Below, in pieces: positions 9,831 to 21,297 of a DNA stretch of 64,000 bases. A program made the position numbers and the translations under genes. The stretch comes from Fragum whitleyi. Taxonomy: Eukaryota > Mollusca > Bivalvia > Cardiida > Cardiidae. The notes beneath the pieces were generated by a model. It was not told where the DNA came from and did not search any database. It worked only from the letters and a program-made list of their open reading frames with translations. The DNA lies in contig OX411547.1 in the NCBI GenBank assembly GCA_948146395.1, positions 30,546,614 through 30,610,613 of the forward strand. Reading direction: 5' to 3'. Every line of letters starts with the position of its first letter. Within the stretch, counting starts at the first letter, position 1.

Positions 9831-9984
9831 TTCTATGATGAGGAAAAGAAAAGGAACTCAATCAGTTGATATGGGAAATAAAAATGTGGGCGTAGTTCAC
9901 ATAATTCAAGCTTTCTAATATCTATCTATTTACTAAGATAACAAGTGACAATGATCTTCCACCATTCAAAATTTTATCGGGGAA

Positions 9985-10046
9985 TCAGCCCATAACTATT
10001 GTAAGTGCCTATAAATATATAGGCACTTACAATAGTTTTGTGCTGA
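9985..10046. mobile_element. Hairpin MITE (copy 2 of the 229/59246 family)
   Basis: A perfect 20-bp stem, AACTATTGTAAGTGCCTATA with its complement, around a 4-base loop, extended by TCAGC/GCTGA. The same hairpin is at 59246-59319 with longer arms. Confidence 0.7.
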
Positions 10047-10211
10047 CCTCTTCATAAATGTTTGACAAATTCATCAGGCAGATTAATTTTGGCAAGTCAA
10101 AAGGGCATAGTCAATTCAAGTGATAAGGTTTACGCTGCTTTGAACTATTTATAAATGAGCCTGTGTATGACATTTCCAACATTTTCCAGCCACATGCGTG
10201 TTGGATTTATG

Positions 10212-10490
10212 TTTGTTTGAATGGAGTTTTATGTCACTTTTAACAATCTTGTAGTCATATCGACGCAGCTGGAGCACCTAATAATGGATTCCTTGTATTT
10301 CTTACACTAGTACTACCATAACATCCTTTTCTAGCCATGTAGCCTTGAGCTGCTAACCTACATTGATCTATGATTATCAACCCATTAGTGGGAGACAAAT
10401 AGTCAGAAAGGATGAGTGCGGCTGTCAGGGATCGAATCAAAAACCTTTTGAATGACACACTACCAACTACCCTACGAGTGGTGACATACA
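10212..10490 (-). mobile_element. tRNA-derived SINE, family S1 (near full length)
   Basis: Minus strand: head with TAGGGTAGTTGGTAGTGTGT (A box region) and TTCGATCCCTGAC (B box), body with TTTCTGACTATTTGTCTCCC and GGGTTGATAATCATAGATC, and tail CAGCTGCGTCGATATGACTA ending in a TTTGTTTGAATGGAG-like 3' end. The 78-residue minus-strand ORF is part of the SINE. Confidence 0.75.
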
Positions 10491-10548
10491 TGCCTCCTGG
10501 GAATATTGAGCAGCTTTTGCAGGCACACAGTACAGTCAGAATACTATC

Positions 10549-10703
10549 TTAAGGTAATAGTTCCACAATGTTACAGAAGTTATCACTTTGACAGTGTTAA
10601 CCAAGGTTTTCTAATAATTTTAATTGGCAAACCTTGGTTAACATTGTGAAAGATCATGTGTTCAGAAATGTTGCGGAACTATTACGGGTCCACTACCTTA
10701 AAG
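10549..10703. mobile_element. Inverted-repeat MITE, family E (copy 1)
   Basis: Long imperfect palindrome: left TTAAGGTAATAGTTCCACAA, right TTCCG/CGGAACTATTACGGG...CACTACCTTAA. Inner arms are GTTAACCAAGGTTT and AAACCTTGGTTAAC. The left end lacks about 11 bases (GTGGACCCGTA) present in the right end. A second copy lies at 47094-47252. Confidence 0.75.
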
Positions 10704-10732
10704 CTCTTCAAAGGAACTAAGAATCAGTCCTC

Positions 10733-10962
10733 TTAACCCTTTGCTGTTTAATGCCTGCTTTTTGTGTGCCTGTGGTTTTATGATTGAGAAAACATTGTGA
10801 AAAAAAGAAGAAATTGCTTCTGACAAGCAATTTCTTCTTTTTCCACACTATTTTCAACCGTAATGAATGGTTATTTTTCAAATTAAATCCACTTATAACT
10901 TTCGTCTGCAAAACCATTGAATTTGGACAGGTCCAAAATTTTGTAAAACAGGAAAGGGTTAA
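10733..10962 (+). mobile_element. TTAA-ended MITE, family F (copy 2)
   Basis: Ends TTAACCCTTTGCTGTTTAAT and CAGGAAAGGGTTAA are perfect TTAA borders with a CCCTTT TIR. The internal hairpin is AAGAAATTGCTTCTGACAAG with CAATTTCTTCTT. Overall close to the copy at 1534. Confidence 0.75.
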
Positions 10963-11194
10963 ACCAAAAGCATAGCAAAGACTGGCCAGTCTTATAAAGT
11001 GGATGAATTGGCTGGCCCAAATCTTTGTTTAGAGTGCATATGAAGCTGTTGGAAAATATAAAGAACATAAAAATAACTACAATTACATCTGAGGCCCTTT
11101 AATTTCAAATCTACAGAAATGTCCAATTTTGTTCATACAGGGGTAAAGTGTGTCTTTGGGGATCTTATATAATGATATATATATAATACATACT

Positions 11195-11345
11195 TAGTGT
11201 TTTGTATGAGAAAAAATATCTAACGAGGTTGGGAGAATTGATCATTGTCGAGGCTCTGCCTAGACAATTATCAATTCTCACAACCGAGTTAGATATTTTT
11301 TTAATACAATACATTTAGTATGTATTATATTTATCTGATAACATC
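11195..11345. repeat. Foldback with CGAGGCTCTGCC loop
   Basis: Arms AATATCTAACGAGGTTG/CAACCGAGTTAGATATTT-like and GAGAATTGAT/ATCAATTCTC fold over a loop, TCGAGGCTCTGCCTAGACA. Similar loops occur in the foldbacks at 3170 and 52861. From 11346 to 12338 I see only AT-rich sequence without recognisable genes. Confidence 0.55.
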
Positions 11346-12338
11346 TATTTGTTATGGTTTTGTCTATGTTTCTAATTAAAATGCAAGTTTCTAAAAATAA
11401 CCACATTATATCATTGTTCTAAAAATAACTATGTGATATCATAAAAAATATCATATTGGATGTTATCACACAGATATCTGTATAGTTATAAGATAAAACA
11501 TGGTAAAATGACAGTAGGGGGCCGTCTTGGGATTGTCAAAGAACAAGTTAAAAAGTCAAATCTAAAAACAAGTCATGCAACTAATGAAATAAGTGAGTTA
11601 GATTAAATCTGTCCTTAAAATAGTGTCTGAAAGAGTAATTTCAGTACGAAAAAAGAATTGTTTCCATAGCAACTGAAGATAAAAAGTTTCACAAATGAAA
11701 TTAAAACTTGTTGCAGTTAACCAAATAGTTTGAAAAACCTGTGACAAGTTAAGATTTATGACTAAATTTGTAAATGAAATCGGCAGCATTGACGCAAATA
11801 CTGGTATCAAATTTAACATCGCTGCATAGCATTTCAATTTACCCTTTCATAGCATGTCTTGTAAAATCTTTTAAAATTCACTAGTCATCGACTCCTTGAC
11901 TGTAAATTTCTAGGGTCAAAACTTCTGTTGAAGGGGTCAAAACTATAATATTTATGAAAAATAAGAACATACTTCTATCTATGCTGATTTACTTGTTAGC
12001 AAGCTATTTTCATTTATATGAATCTCATATAAAGATATAGAGACATTTAATGAATATTTTGTTTGAGTACTACTCAAAACTTATTTAGTTTCAAAATACA
12101 ATTACAGTTAAACTTCACTAGTTCTCATACCTTGGGGACTTGATAAATAGTTCTTCGAGAAACTGGATGTTTGACCAATCCAAATAACTCTAAATGTACC
12201 AGAAGATGAGAAAACGCCATATCCGTAATACATCATATCCCAAAATATATATACTAATTTGGTTCTTCAATTTTACTATTTATATCATTAGTTTGAATGT
12301 TACTAACCATTGATCCGGGGGATTGTGTGTTTGTAAAT

Positions 12339-12584
12339 CAACCCTTGTCATGCTGAACCTGGAATATTCCTGCTTGGGCAGGAGCTATAGACAAACATCA
12401 GCCTTCACATATGTGCAGTCTGATGTTAGTCTACACTACCTGTTTCTCAATTTCAAACCAGAATCATCAATAGATTTAGTTTTTCTAATAAAAATTGACC
12501 TACAGTTCGTACTTTCAATGCTTTTTGCTCTTTGATTTTGATGAAAATTTTTAGCCAAAATTTATCCAGCATAACAAGGGTTAA
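12339..12584 (+). mobile_element. TTAA-ended MITE, family G (copy 6)
   Basis: Head CAACCCTTGTCATGCTGAAC, central CAGCCTTCACATATGTGCAG, tail ATCCAGCATAACAAGGGTTAA (last base included). Full length. The short ORF inside is a reading of the element. Confidence 0.7.
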
Positions 12585-13612
12585 TGAAGAAATAAAATGA
12601 TGAAATAACTTTGACTAGAGAATCTTATTGTTGCATTCCCTTTGTTTACAAAAAGGGGGTAGCATAAAATATGTAGCGATTTTAGGTTCTGGACTAAAGT
12701 ATGTGTTTAAGAGTTCGGCAGTCCCTGTGAACGAGTTTTCTGAGGTAGAACACAATGAATTAGCAGAATCTGCCGGGACTAAGATCCTCTTTTGAAATTT
12801 CCCTAGTGTTCGAGAGTACCTGCGTTCAAGAGACTGAAGTCTGACTGTCAGTTATAGATACTGACTGTAAATAAAACTTGTATTTGTATTTTGACACTAA
12901 GTTCAAGTTTTCAGTAGTACATAAACAACAAATTATGCATAAAAAGAACCTGACAGAAACTTATGAGGGGTCCAATTGGGATGATTTCAGATTTTTGAGG
13001 GCCCAAACCCTTGTTTAAAAAGCAAACGTAATGCCTGAATAGTATCTATTGTAAGTAGAATTCGCCTCATACCTAATAGATCCTGTAATTTGGTATTTGA
13101 AGTAAGGAATTTGATTTTTTAAGCTGAAATGACAAAATGTGCGATGTTTTATTTAAGGCCTATGGATGAAAGATACAGGCTTGATTTTCAAACTTCCGAG
13201 CAACAAACTTATAAAAGTTGTACCCCGCCTTGCATAGAAGTGTACATGGTTAGCCCCTGAATATCATTTCATAACTGTTGACAATGTACACATGTTGCTT
13301 ACCATATCACTATCAGCAGTATGTGAATGACAACTTGTAGACTGCACAGTATTGCCATGAAAGAACATGGTGTAGTAAAAATATCATTTATTTAAGAAAT
13401 TAAAGAAAGTTACATTTTCAGCATGGTAAAGATAAGTTTTATGTGTAGTTAGTGAGGAAATTTATTTATGCATCGGCCTTTCAAACAGTTCAATTGAATT
13501 TTAAGACTCATTAAAAGAATCACACATATTCAAACACTGAATAGATATTGTATTATTAAACAGTGCCATCTCTGGACTGAAATTTCTTTTCGCCAACACA
13601 TTTGCCAAATCG
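12585..13612. other. No recognisable feature
   Basis: AT-rich sequence without splice-flanked ORFs, terminal repeats or RNA genes that I can support. Its right end (TTTGCCAAAT at ~13601) resembles the left flank of the next Helitron-like element at 15095. Confidence 0.4.
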
Positions 13613-14805
13613 AAAAAAGAGGACCCGACCATGATGTTCCTATATCGCTCACCTTCGTCTCTTTGTCTCATTAGATACATCAAATTTTCAAGCAAAGTTG
13701 TACTTTTATGATTTGAGGCCTCTAAGGCTGTAAACAAGAAAATTTTTACTAAGGTCCCTTTTCCCATGATATGACATGGATCTTTTCCATTTTCAATAGG
13801 GTTTATCCATGTAACCTGACAAACATTCTGATTAAGTTTCATGAAGATAGGACCATATTTGAGGCCTCTAGAGTGATAAGAGCAAAAATGTCATTAAGGC
13901 CCCTTTTCCCATGATATGGCATGGATCCTTCCCATTTTCAATAGGGCTCATCCTTGTGACCTGACAAACATTCTGACCAAGTTTCATGAAAATTGAATCA
14001 TGTTTGTGACGTTTAGGGTGTAAACAAAAAAAAATGTCATTAATGCCCCTTTTCCCTTGATATGGTTTGGATCCGTCCCATTTTGATAGGGTTCATCCTT
14101 GTGAGTCTGTTCCAAATTTGTGGCCTCTAGAGTGTTAACAAGAAAATTATAATTAAGGCCCCTTTTCCTGTGATATGGCATGGATCCTTCCAAATTTCAA
14201 TAGGGTTCATCCTTGTGATCTGGCCAACATTCTGACCAAGTTTCATGGAGATTGGGCAATTTTTGTGGCCTCTAGAGTGAAAACAAGAAAATTGTCTTTA
14301 AGGACCCTTTTCCTGTGATATGGCATGGATCCTTTCCATTTTCAATAGGGTTCATCCTTGTGACCTGGCCAACATTCTGACCAAGATTCATGAAGATTGG
14401 GCCATATTTGTGGCCTCTAGAGTTTAAACAAGAAAATTGTCTTTAAGTCCCCTTTCCCGTTTTATGGCATGGATCCTTTCCATTTTCAATAGGGTTCATC
14501 CTTGTGACCTGACCAACATTCTGACCAAGTTTCATGAAGATTGGGTGATATTTGTGGCCTCTAGAGTGAAAACAAGAAAATTGTCTTTAAGGCCCCTTTT
14601 CCTATGATATGGCATGGATCCTTTCCATTTTCAATAGGGTTCATCCTTGTGACCTGACCAACATTCTGACCAAGTTTCATGAAGATTGGATCATATTTGT
14701 GGCCTCTAGAGTGTAAACAAGAAAATTGTTGACGGATGATGACGGACATTCAATGATCACAAAAGCACTCACTTTGAGCACAATGTGCTCAGGTGATCTA
14801 AAAAA
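13613..14805 (+). mobile_element. Helitron-like (pearl-type) element, family A, copy A1
   Basis: Family A layout: a 5' AA(C)AAGAGG with a short palindrome (GGACC...GTTCC here), then CGCTCACCT; a core of ~145-bp monomers; then the 3' end CTCACTTTGAGCACAATGTG followed by CTCAGGTGATCTAAAAA. The 5' CGCTCACCT and the 3' AGGTGAGC-type sequence are subterminal inverted repeats, and the 3' end is a hairpin followed by CTAA. The monomer landmark TGGCCTCTAGAGTG recurs at about 14121, 14266, 14411, 14555 and 14700. Terminal hairpin, CTRR-like end, absence of a clear target duplication and a tandem core match Helitron-associated pearl elements of bivalves (established class, my assignment by structure). 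It has no Rep/helicase and is non-autonomous. Minus-strand ORFs inside are monomer readings. Confidence 0.75.
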
Positions 14806-15094
14806 TGAAGCCAAATTTGGATTTTAGGAGCCAAATTAGGAGCCATTTTTCTTCTAAAAATTGTGCTTGATAAAATCTGATGTTCCTTTTTAAAGCTCAT
14901 TGTCAAGGGGGATTGTATTCAAATGTCAATTAACATTTAATTGACTGTTAATTTTTGTAATAATCACAGAAGTATTAAGGGCAGCCAAGAGGTAACTACT
15001 TCACACACATGCCTTTTGCCTCAATTAATTGCCAGTCAATCCCAGGGTTCACTCTGGCTCTCAAAAAGTTGGGGCCATCACTTTCGCCAAATGA
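14806..15094. other. Spacer between two family A elements
   Basis: Contains GCCAAATTTGG and GGGGCCATCACTTTCGCCAA, host-like sequence also seen at 16319-16370 and 18430-18560. No gene is supported. Confidence 0.35.
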
Positions 15095-16318
15095 AACAAG
15101 AGGACCATGATGGTCCTAGATCGCTCACCTGATTCTTTTTGACCCCTTGGATGTCACAGCATTTAAATAGGCAGTCTAATAAAGAACATAACATGAGAAA
15201 AATCATTCAGACCCCTTTTCCAGTGATATGGCATGGATCCATCCCATTTTAAATGGGGTTCATCCTTGTGACATGATCAACATTCTGACCAAGTTTCATG
15301 AAGATTGGGCCATATTTGTGGCCTCAAGAGCGTACAAGAAAATTGTCAATAAGGCTCCTTTTCCCTTGATATGGCATGGATCCCTCCCATTTTCGATAGG
15401 ATTAATCCTTGTGACCCTGCCAACATCCTGACCAAGTTTCATAAAGATTGGATCATATTTATGGCCTCTAGAGCGTAAACAAAAAATTTGTCAATAAGGC
15501 CCCTTTTCCCTTGATTTTGCATGGATCCTCCCCATTTTCAATAAACTTCATCCTTGTTACCTGGCCTACATTCTGACAAAGTTTCATGAAGATAGGACCA
15601 TATTTGTGGCCTCTAGAGTGTAAACAAGAAAATTGTCATTAAGGCTCCTTCTCCTGTGATATGGCATGGATCCCTCCCATTTTAAATGGGGTCCATCCTT
15701 GTGACATGATCAACATTCTGACCAAGTTTCATGAAGATTGGGCCATATTTGTGGCCTCTAGAGCGTAAACAAAAAAATTGTCAATAAGGCTCCTTTTCCC
15801 TTGATATGGCATGGATCCCTCCCATTTTAAATAGGGTTCATCCTTGTGACCTGGCCAACATTCTGACCAAGTTTCATGAAGATTGGGCAATATTTGTGGC
15901 CTCTAGAGTGTAAACAAGAAAATTGTCAATAAGGCTCCTTTTCCCTTGATTTCGCATGGATCCTTCCCATTTTCAATAGGGTTCATCCTTGTGACCTGGC
16001 CAACATTCTGACCAAGTTTCATGAAGATTGGGCAATATTTGTGGCCTCTAGAGTGTAAACAAGAAAATTGTCAATAAGGCTCCTTTTCCCTTGATTTCGC
16101 ATGGATCCTTCCCATTTTCAATAGGGTTCATCCTTGTGACCTGGGGAACATTCTGACCAAGTTTCATGAAGATTGGATCGTATTTGTGGCCTCTAGAGTG
16201 TAAACACTTAAATTGTTGACGCCCGGACGACGGACGACGGACGACGCACGACAGACGACGGACATTCAATGATCACAAAAGCTCACCTTGAGCACGATGT
16301 GCTCAGGTGAGCTAAAAA
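15095..16318 (+). mobile_element. Helitron-like element, family A, copy A2
   Basis: Clean ends: AACAAGAGGACCATGATGG (hairpin GGACCATGATGGTCC) then TCGCTCACCTGA at the left, and GCTCACCTTGAGCACGATGT followed by GCTCAGGTGAGCTAAAA at the right, preceded by a (GACGACG)n stretch. About seven monomers share the A1 subtype (CAAGTTTCATGAAGATTGG, TGGCATGGATCC). The insertion lies in sequence whose empty form is seen at 18490 (TTCGCCAAATGAAAAATTC). Confidence 0.8.
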
Positions 16319-16631
16319 GTTGGGGCCAACCTGGTGAAAATTGGGGCCACATTTCGGGTGTCTGGGCCGGTACTAATAGAAAAATTTTCGACATTTTGCA
16401 CCCAACTCTTTTCCTAATAAGCTGTTTTCCTTATGATATATATTTCAGAAAGCATTAAGAAAACATTGAGGCAAAAGAAAGGAATTGTGGAAACCATCAT
16501 TTGCTCCTTGTTCCAATTTGTTTGTCCTAGACTTAACTCAGTGCATGTATATCTAGACTTCCGTGATTAGATTGTTGAATATGCTTGTACACATGTGGCT
16601 GTTCAGGCAACCATGTTGCAAGCATATTCAC

Positions 16632-16721
16632 TTTACAAGGCGAGCCAAATTCAATAGATCCATTTTCAAGATCCGAATCATCGGATTTACGTTTCACGGG
16701 CAATGTCAGATAGCGATCCAT
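16632..16721 (-). CDS. Candidate first coding exon, unidentified gene
   Basis: On the minus strand an ATG at 16721 opens 30 codons, MDRYLTLPVKRKSDDSDLEN then GSIEFGSPCK, followed by AAA|GTGAAT, a possible though weak donor. The ORF continues 32 codons past it. The serine/acid-rich KRKSDDSD stretch with a preceding MDRYL is coding-like, and resembles the starts of zinc-finger/hAT-derived proteins, but there is no domain to confirm it. Upstream (right) from 16760 to 18060 the DNA is free of recognised repeats and locally CpG-richer near 17950-18060, so a promoter there is conceivable. A second donor-like AAG|GTAAGT lies 30 bases upstream of the ATG. Confidence 0.3.
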
Positions 16722-16874
16722 TATTGCATTATAGAATTAACGTTGGAAAACTTACCTTAAATACCATTACAGAAATTCCGAAAACTAATTGACTCCTAAT
16801 TATTTACTTGAGTACATTCCGTTTATAAATGGCCGACTTTCATTTACTCTTACCCGCAATACCGTATTTGCCTG

Positions 16875-16923
16875 ATATATTCGGACGGAAAAAATAATTA
16901 TTATTTTTTGCGTCCGAATATTT
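16875..16923. repeat. Small hairpin
   Basis: ATATTCGGACG and CGTCCGAATAT are perfect 11-bp arms around an A/T-only loop of 23 bases. Confidence 0.55.
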
Positions 16924-16999
16924 ACAAAAATATTTTCCTCTGTGTCCGAAAATTTAGGGTCTTTTCACAATTTCATGGTGAAAATCGATCTTAAGTATT

Positions 17000-18384
17000 T
17001 GTAAAGGCTCTTAAACAATATTGAAGAATATGCGGACAGAGCTTGGAATAAGTTAAAGTGCCGATAAATGCGCCAAATATATGCTTTCATCATTTTAACG
17101 GAGCTAGGAGGAAGGTAAAGTCCCGACAAATGCATCAAGAAAATATGCGTACCTCATTGAAGAAACTATAACAAAGATAATCCTGAACGAAAATCCGGAG
17201 CAGTAACAATCTAAAACCTATGTTCCTCTTTACACATTTTCACTAAAACATTGCTATATTCAAATCATGCAGCATAGAATCAGTTCTACGCAAACGAGTT
17301 TGGGGATGACGCAATAATTCACGTTTTTTTAATTCAACCATTTTAATTTTCTATTTTCAGATAACAAGTCCAAGGCCCAATTGAATTCCGAGCACAGTCA
17401 AAAAATATTTTTTAAAAAAAAGGAGACGGAAAAACTTTGTTTGTTATAGTTTATCCCTTATCATCGCCATTCTTTTTCAGCTTGGCTACAAACCAGCGGA
17501 AACGGGAAGCAAAATGTCGTCCAGCTAATTAAATATCAGAACTCAAGCTTCGTTTAACTGGAGTTACGTTGTTTTTGTCGCCGATAGGCATTCACAAATA
17601 AAAAGACGACGAGTGACTGAAATATTGGAAGTAAGGATACCGAAAGCCGTAGTTAGGATATTTTGCTTACAGACCGACAATTATGAAATAAATAATATTC
17701 GGAGTCTAAGTAATTACGATATTTTGGTAGTGAACGGCAGACGTTCCAAATATTGAAAATTGAATGAGCGTTAGATTTTCGTTGGTGGACGTATGAAAGC
17801 GAATAACTGGAGCCGTCTCTCGCTCTCTTTCTCTCTCTCTCTTTCTTTCTTTCTCTCTCTCTCTCTCGTTTTCCATCGGATAATAATCCTCTGATCTTAA
17901 GAGACAATTCTCTACCGGCATAATATTTTTTTTTCATCGCACTGCCTCGAACTTTTATACATGTACACAGACGGTTTGTGTTCGGGTCGATGAATGTCGG
18001 TCATTACATAATTTGAGACGGTCTCGACACGCGACTCGGGGCGTCTCCTTGGTTACGTGTTTAACTTTCAACTGTATTATGTTTCGCATACAACTGTACC
18101 TCTAGACGCTTATGGATTAGATTTACGCCATTACTGCCTCGCCTTGTTTGATAACACCTGTTTTATTCAACTGTTCCGGGTATCTTGCATTTCGCAGGAA
18201 TGGATCGGTCTTATTTGTTTGTCGCTAAAATTCACGTCTTACAAATAATAATCTTGATAAAAAGAATTTCCAAACCAGCTTTTATTCTGACTGGATATTG
18301 TTACCGATAAAAAATCGGTAATCAGACCCCGTGAATGACGCGTGCCGCGTGTAGGCTACTAGACGGATTAGCGAGTTTATTCCC
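17000..18384. other. No recognised repeat; possible regulatory DNA
   Basis: Apart from the CT microsatellite at 17817-17868 I recognise no repeat. The segment 17940-18060 is richer in CpG than its surroundings (GAGACGGTCTCGACACGCGA), as are 18165-18200 and 18325-18365. No exon with convincing splice sites was found. Confidence 0.3.
17817..17868. repeat. (CT)n/(CTTT)n microsatellite
   Basis: About 50 bases of almost pure pyrimidine dinucleotides. The arginine/glutamate-rich minus-strand ORFs here are translations of it. Confidence 0.9.
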
Positions 18385-18429
18385 TTAGGGCAGTCTGGTT
18401 ATGTATATTGTTATTGATATTTGCTTATT

Positions 18430-18760
18430 GTGTATTGAGTTGGGGCCATTTGATAAATTTTGGGGCCACTTGATTTTTGTTGGCGCCAGGCATTTTCGCC
18501 AAATGAAAAATTCTTGGGCCACTTTTAAATTTTTGTCGCATTTGGCGACAATGGCGACCGACAGCGCCAACGTTGCAATCCTGAGCGTGCCCTCTCAGCC
18601 TATGTCAAAATCAATAATCACTGATGGGCAAAAGTTCGGATTTTTATGTAGCCAGTCATTTCCCCAATTTATCGCCGATTTCATTTCATTTTCGCATTTG
18701 GCGACAATGGCTACCCCCAGAGAAGGCCTAGATGAAACAAAAAAAATACCGTTTCCTAAA
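18430..18760 (-). repeat. Diverged direct repeats containing TTTGGCGACAATGG
   Basis: The block TCGCATTTGGCGACAATGGC occurs at about 18537 and 18696, 159 bp apart. In one minus-strand frame both read VAIVAKC followed by D or E, then several shared lysines. The related motif CGCCAAATG lies at 18496 and 15085. This may be a decayed coding repeat or an old dispersed repeat; I cannot decide. Confidence 0.35.
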
Positions 18761-18904
18761 TAATAAAGATAAACATAGTCAGGAATAACTGCATCATTTG
18801 TACAAAAATTACACATATTTCATGCATTACACTTCACGGTACTATAGGCTATATATTTGGGTCAAGTTGACCAGGCCGAGTTTTTCGATGGGCTAAGTTG
18901 ACTG

Positions 18905-19015
18905 ACAACCGAAAAATATCAACCATGAGCCAGCCTCAAACCCATGCCGACAACAATATTGGAATATTTTGGTTTAAAAGTCCAACGCTCTACCTGTGAC
19001 TGAGCCAAAGAAGAT
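18905..19015 (-). repeat. tRNA-like SINE head
   Basis: Minus strand: TGGCTCAGTCACAGGTAGAG (A box), CGTTGGACTTTTAAACC in the anticodon region, then GGGTTTGAGGCTGG (weak B box). The arms do not pair into an intact tRNA. Confidence 0.45.
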
Positions 19016-19269
19016 CTTCCCTGATGCAGGTGTCAGACATTGTTTTTAAACCTACAAAGCTATGAAGGACAGTGGTGAGAGTGGTCTCCCATAACAGTGT
19101 TGCTATAAAAGTGAATTCCTCTGTAGTACAAATTTTTATAGATGGACATGAAAAGCAATTAATACATGCAAGCAACACAACACAATAAGCACACCATCAC
19201 TCTTGCATGAAGAGAGGCAGTAGAATCCAGGCAAGATCAAATCTTATGAGGTTTTTCATCCTTTGCTAC

Positions 19270-19405
19270 CAAATTACCGCTGGGTGGAGCAGGGTTAAGA
19301 CTGTAAAGTGTCTTGCCCTAAGACACAACCTACCAGAAGGGCTCAAACACCAGACCTTTGGATATGAGGCGCAGCCCTCTACCTTTTGAGCTATAGGGCC
19401 AGTCA
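19270..19405 (-). mobile_element. tRNA-derived SINE (S3)
   Basis: Minus strand: CTATAGCTCAAAAGGTAGAG (A box), GGTCTGGTGTTTGAGCCC (B box), then GTGTCTTAGGGCAAGACACT, a block shared by many invertebrate SINEs. A tRNA cloverleaf cannot be completed. Confidence 0.6.
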
Positions 19406-19500
19406 GTTTCAACTGTACAGGTTAAACTCTTCCCTCTACACTCTTCCATCATACAACTACCAAATGGCTGAACCCAGTGTTCTGTTGTAGATCGGCGTCG

Positions 19501-20121
19501 GGTCAAAAAGGCCCAGTGACAGAAAGCCCGGGTCAGAAAGGCCCACTGTCAGATTTGACCAAAAAGGCCCAGTCCAAAAAGGCCCACTCTAAATTGAATG
19601 TGACAAATATGCGCACATATACTAACAAGCATTGCTTCAAATACCTGTTGGATATATATGTTGATATTTATTACACCTTATTTTTAAATCATTTGACTCT
19701 AAAAAATCCTACTGATTATCCTTTTTGTTTCCGACTTTGAACACTAAATGGATAAAAATAATTTTTCACATATCTATCATGAAATAAGGGATTCCTGTTA
19801 ATCTGTTAGTAAAGTACATGTATCATCCATTAGTGAAAATATTTTAGCTTGAAATGCAGTTTAACAGGTGCTTGGATTGGGAATGATGCTACAAAGCAGA
19901 AAACATGCAATTGTCATTTAATAAAATTATAGCTCTCAGGCTCTGACACATGTGTTCCTTTTCCATTTCAAGCAATAACCAAAAGGTGACTCTCTATGAC
20001 ATCACATTTTAACCCTCTTTTATTTAATTCTAACAGAGGGCCTTTTTGGTCATTTTTTACAGGGCCTTTTTGGACTGGGCATTTGTACATCGGGCCTTTT
20101 TGTCATTGGGCCTTTTTGACC
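19501..20121. mobile_element. Foldback element with iterated AAAAAGGCCCA motif
   Basis: Terminal 21-base arms (19501-19521 and 20101-20121) match at 20 positions: GGTCAAAAAGGCCCAGTGAC on the left and the complement of GGTCAAAAAGGCCCAATGAC on the right. Inside each arm the motif AAAAAGGCCC is repeated several times with different spacers. The middle (19600-20025) is AT-rich and unique in the window. The single plus-strand ORF over the left arm is a reading of the repeats. The flanks do not show a certain target duplication. Confidence 0.75.
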
Positions 20122-21297
20122 CTAAACCTGTAGATCTAGATGCAGTCCCAAAAATTTCTAGTTTATACGCAATCTCAGGTTACTTCAAGCACCAGTACAG
20201 TAAATCAATGTGGAAACCGTGAACCCACCATCCGGAGAACACTAGCATGACCTTGATCATGATTCTACCGATGTCCACTACACAGACAGAAAGGTTGGAA
20301 AAATTGTTAAAAAAAATTTTTTAGACAAAATAAAAATTTATTCTTAGACCAAATATATGAGTTCAGACAAAGTTCGCCCCATAAACCAACAAGGCACTAC
20401 GACTTATAAACCCCATCTGTTGACTTTCGTATGTACACACATTAAACCAAATTGGTCAGTGTTCACGGTTGATTGATTTAACTGGCACGATTTCTGCTGC
20501 AGACTGGCTAGTTTCAATATTGCTCCAAAGAAAACCTGTTGCGCAAAAATAATGCCATGGAACTTCGTCTGCATAAGAGATATCGTTACTCACCGATTTA
20601 TTTTTCGTTATTTGTCGGTTGGTTTTCTGACTTGGAGTCTCAATTACTCAGAATCCGTCGCAAAACAAACTGAACAACATAAAATAGTGACATCTGACCG
20701 TTTGCTTACCACTTCCGACTTCCAGAAACATGTAATATGCGCATGCGTACTCATCCTCCCACGCATTGGTACTAAAAATAGATTTGGTCGCAACATTTTA
20801 CTACAAAATCAAAGTACTCTCTTTTTCACTTGTTCCTACTTGGGCGAGAAAGAACCTTATCACCCGAAACACTACCATAACTACCATTAGTTTTAAACTT
20901 TCTCATCGGGTCATTCATTCATTTGATTTCACTTTGTTTCATAATTATTTGATATTTGTTTTATTTTATTTCATATATATTTTTTTCATTATTTATCTTA
21001 TTTGCTTTTTATTTCTAAATTTATTTATCCATTAATCAACTTATTTGTGTGTTTGTTTGTGCATTCTTTTGTTAGACAACTTCATTTTATTTAAAAACCT
21101 TGATTTCTCATGACGTCCGATGATCATTTCAGATGACCAACCAACCGAAGTGCAAAATAGAAATCATATAATTGATTTTAATTTCTTTTAATTAGAATCT
21201 AAATTATTTTTTCCAGTATTTCTCGTTGACATTAAAAAAAACAAAACATTGAATTTCAAACAACAAAATACAACGTAGTTTAAGTTGAATAGCATCA
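20122..21297. other. No recognisable feature
   Basis: AT-rich DNA, strongly T-rich from 20920 to 21060. The 112- and 89-residue plus-strand ORFs have low-complexity, unbiased composition and no splice context, so I do not call them genes. Confidence 0.35.

Noticed and set aside
20552..21035. ORFs of 112 and 89 residues
   Set aside because: AT-rich, low-complexity reading frames without homology hints or splice sites.
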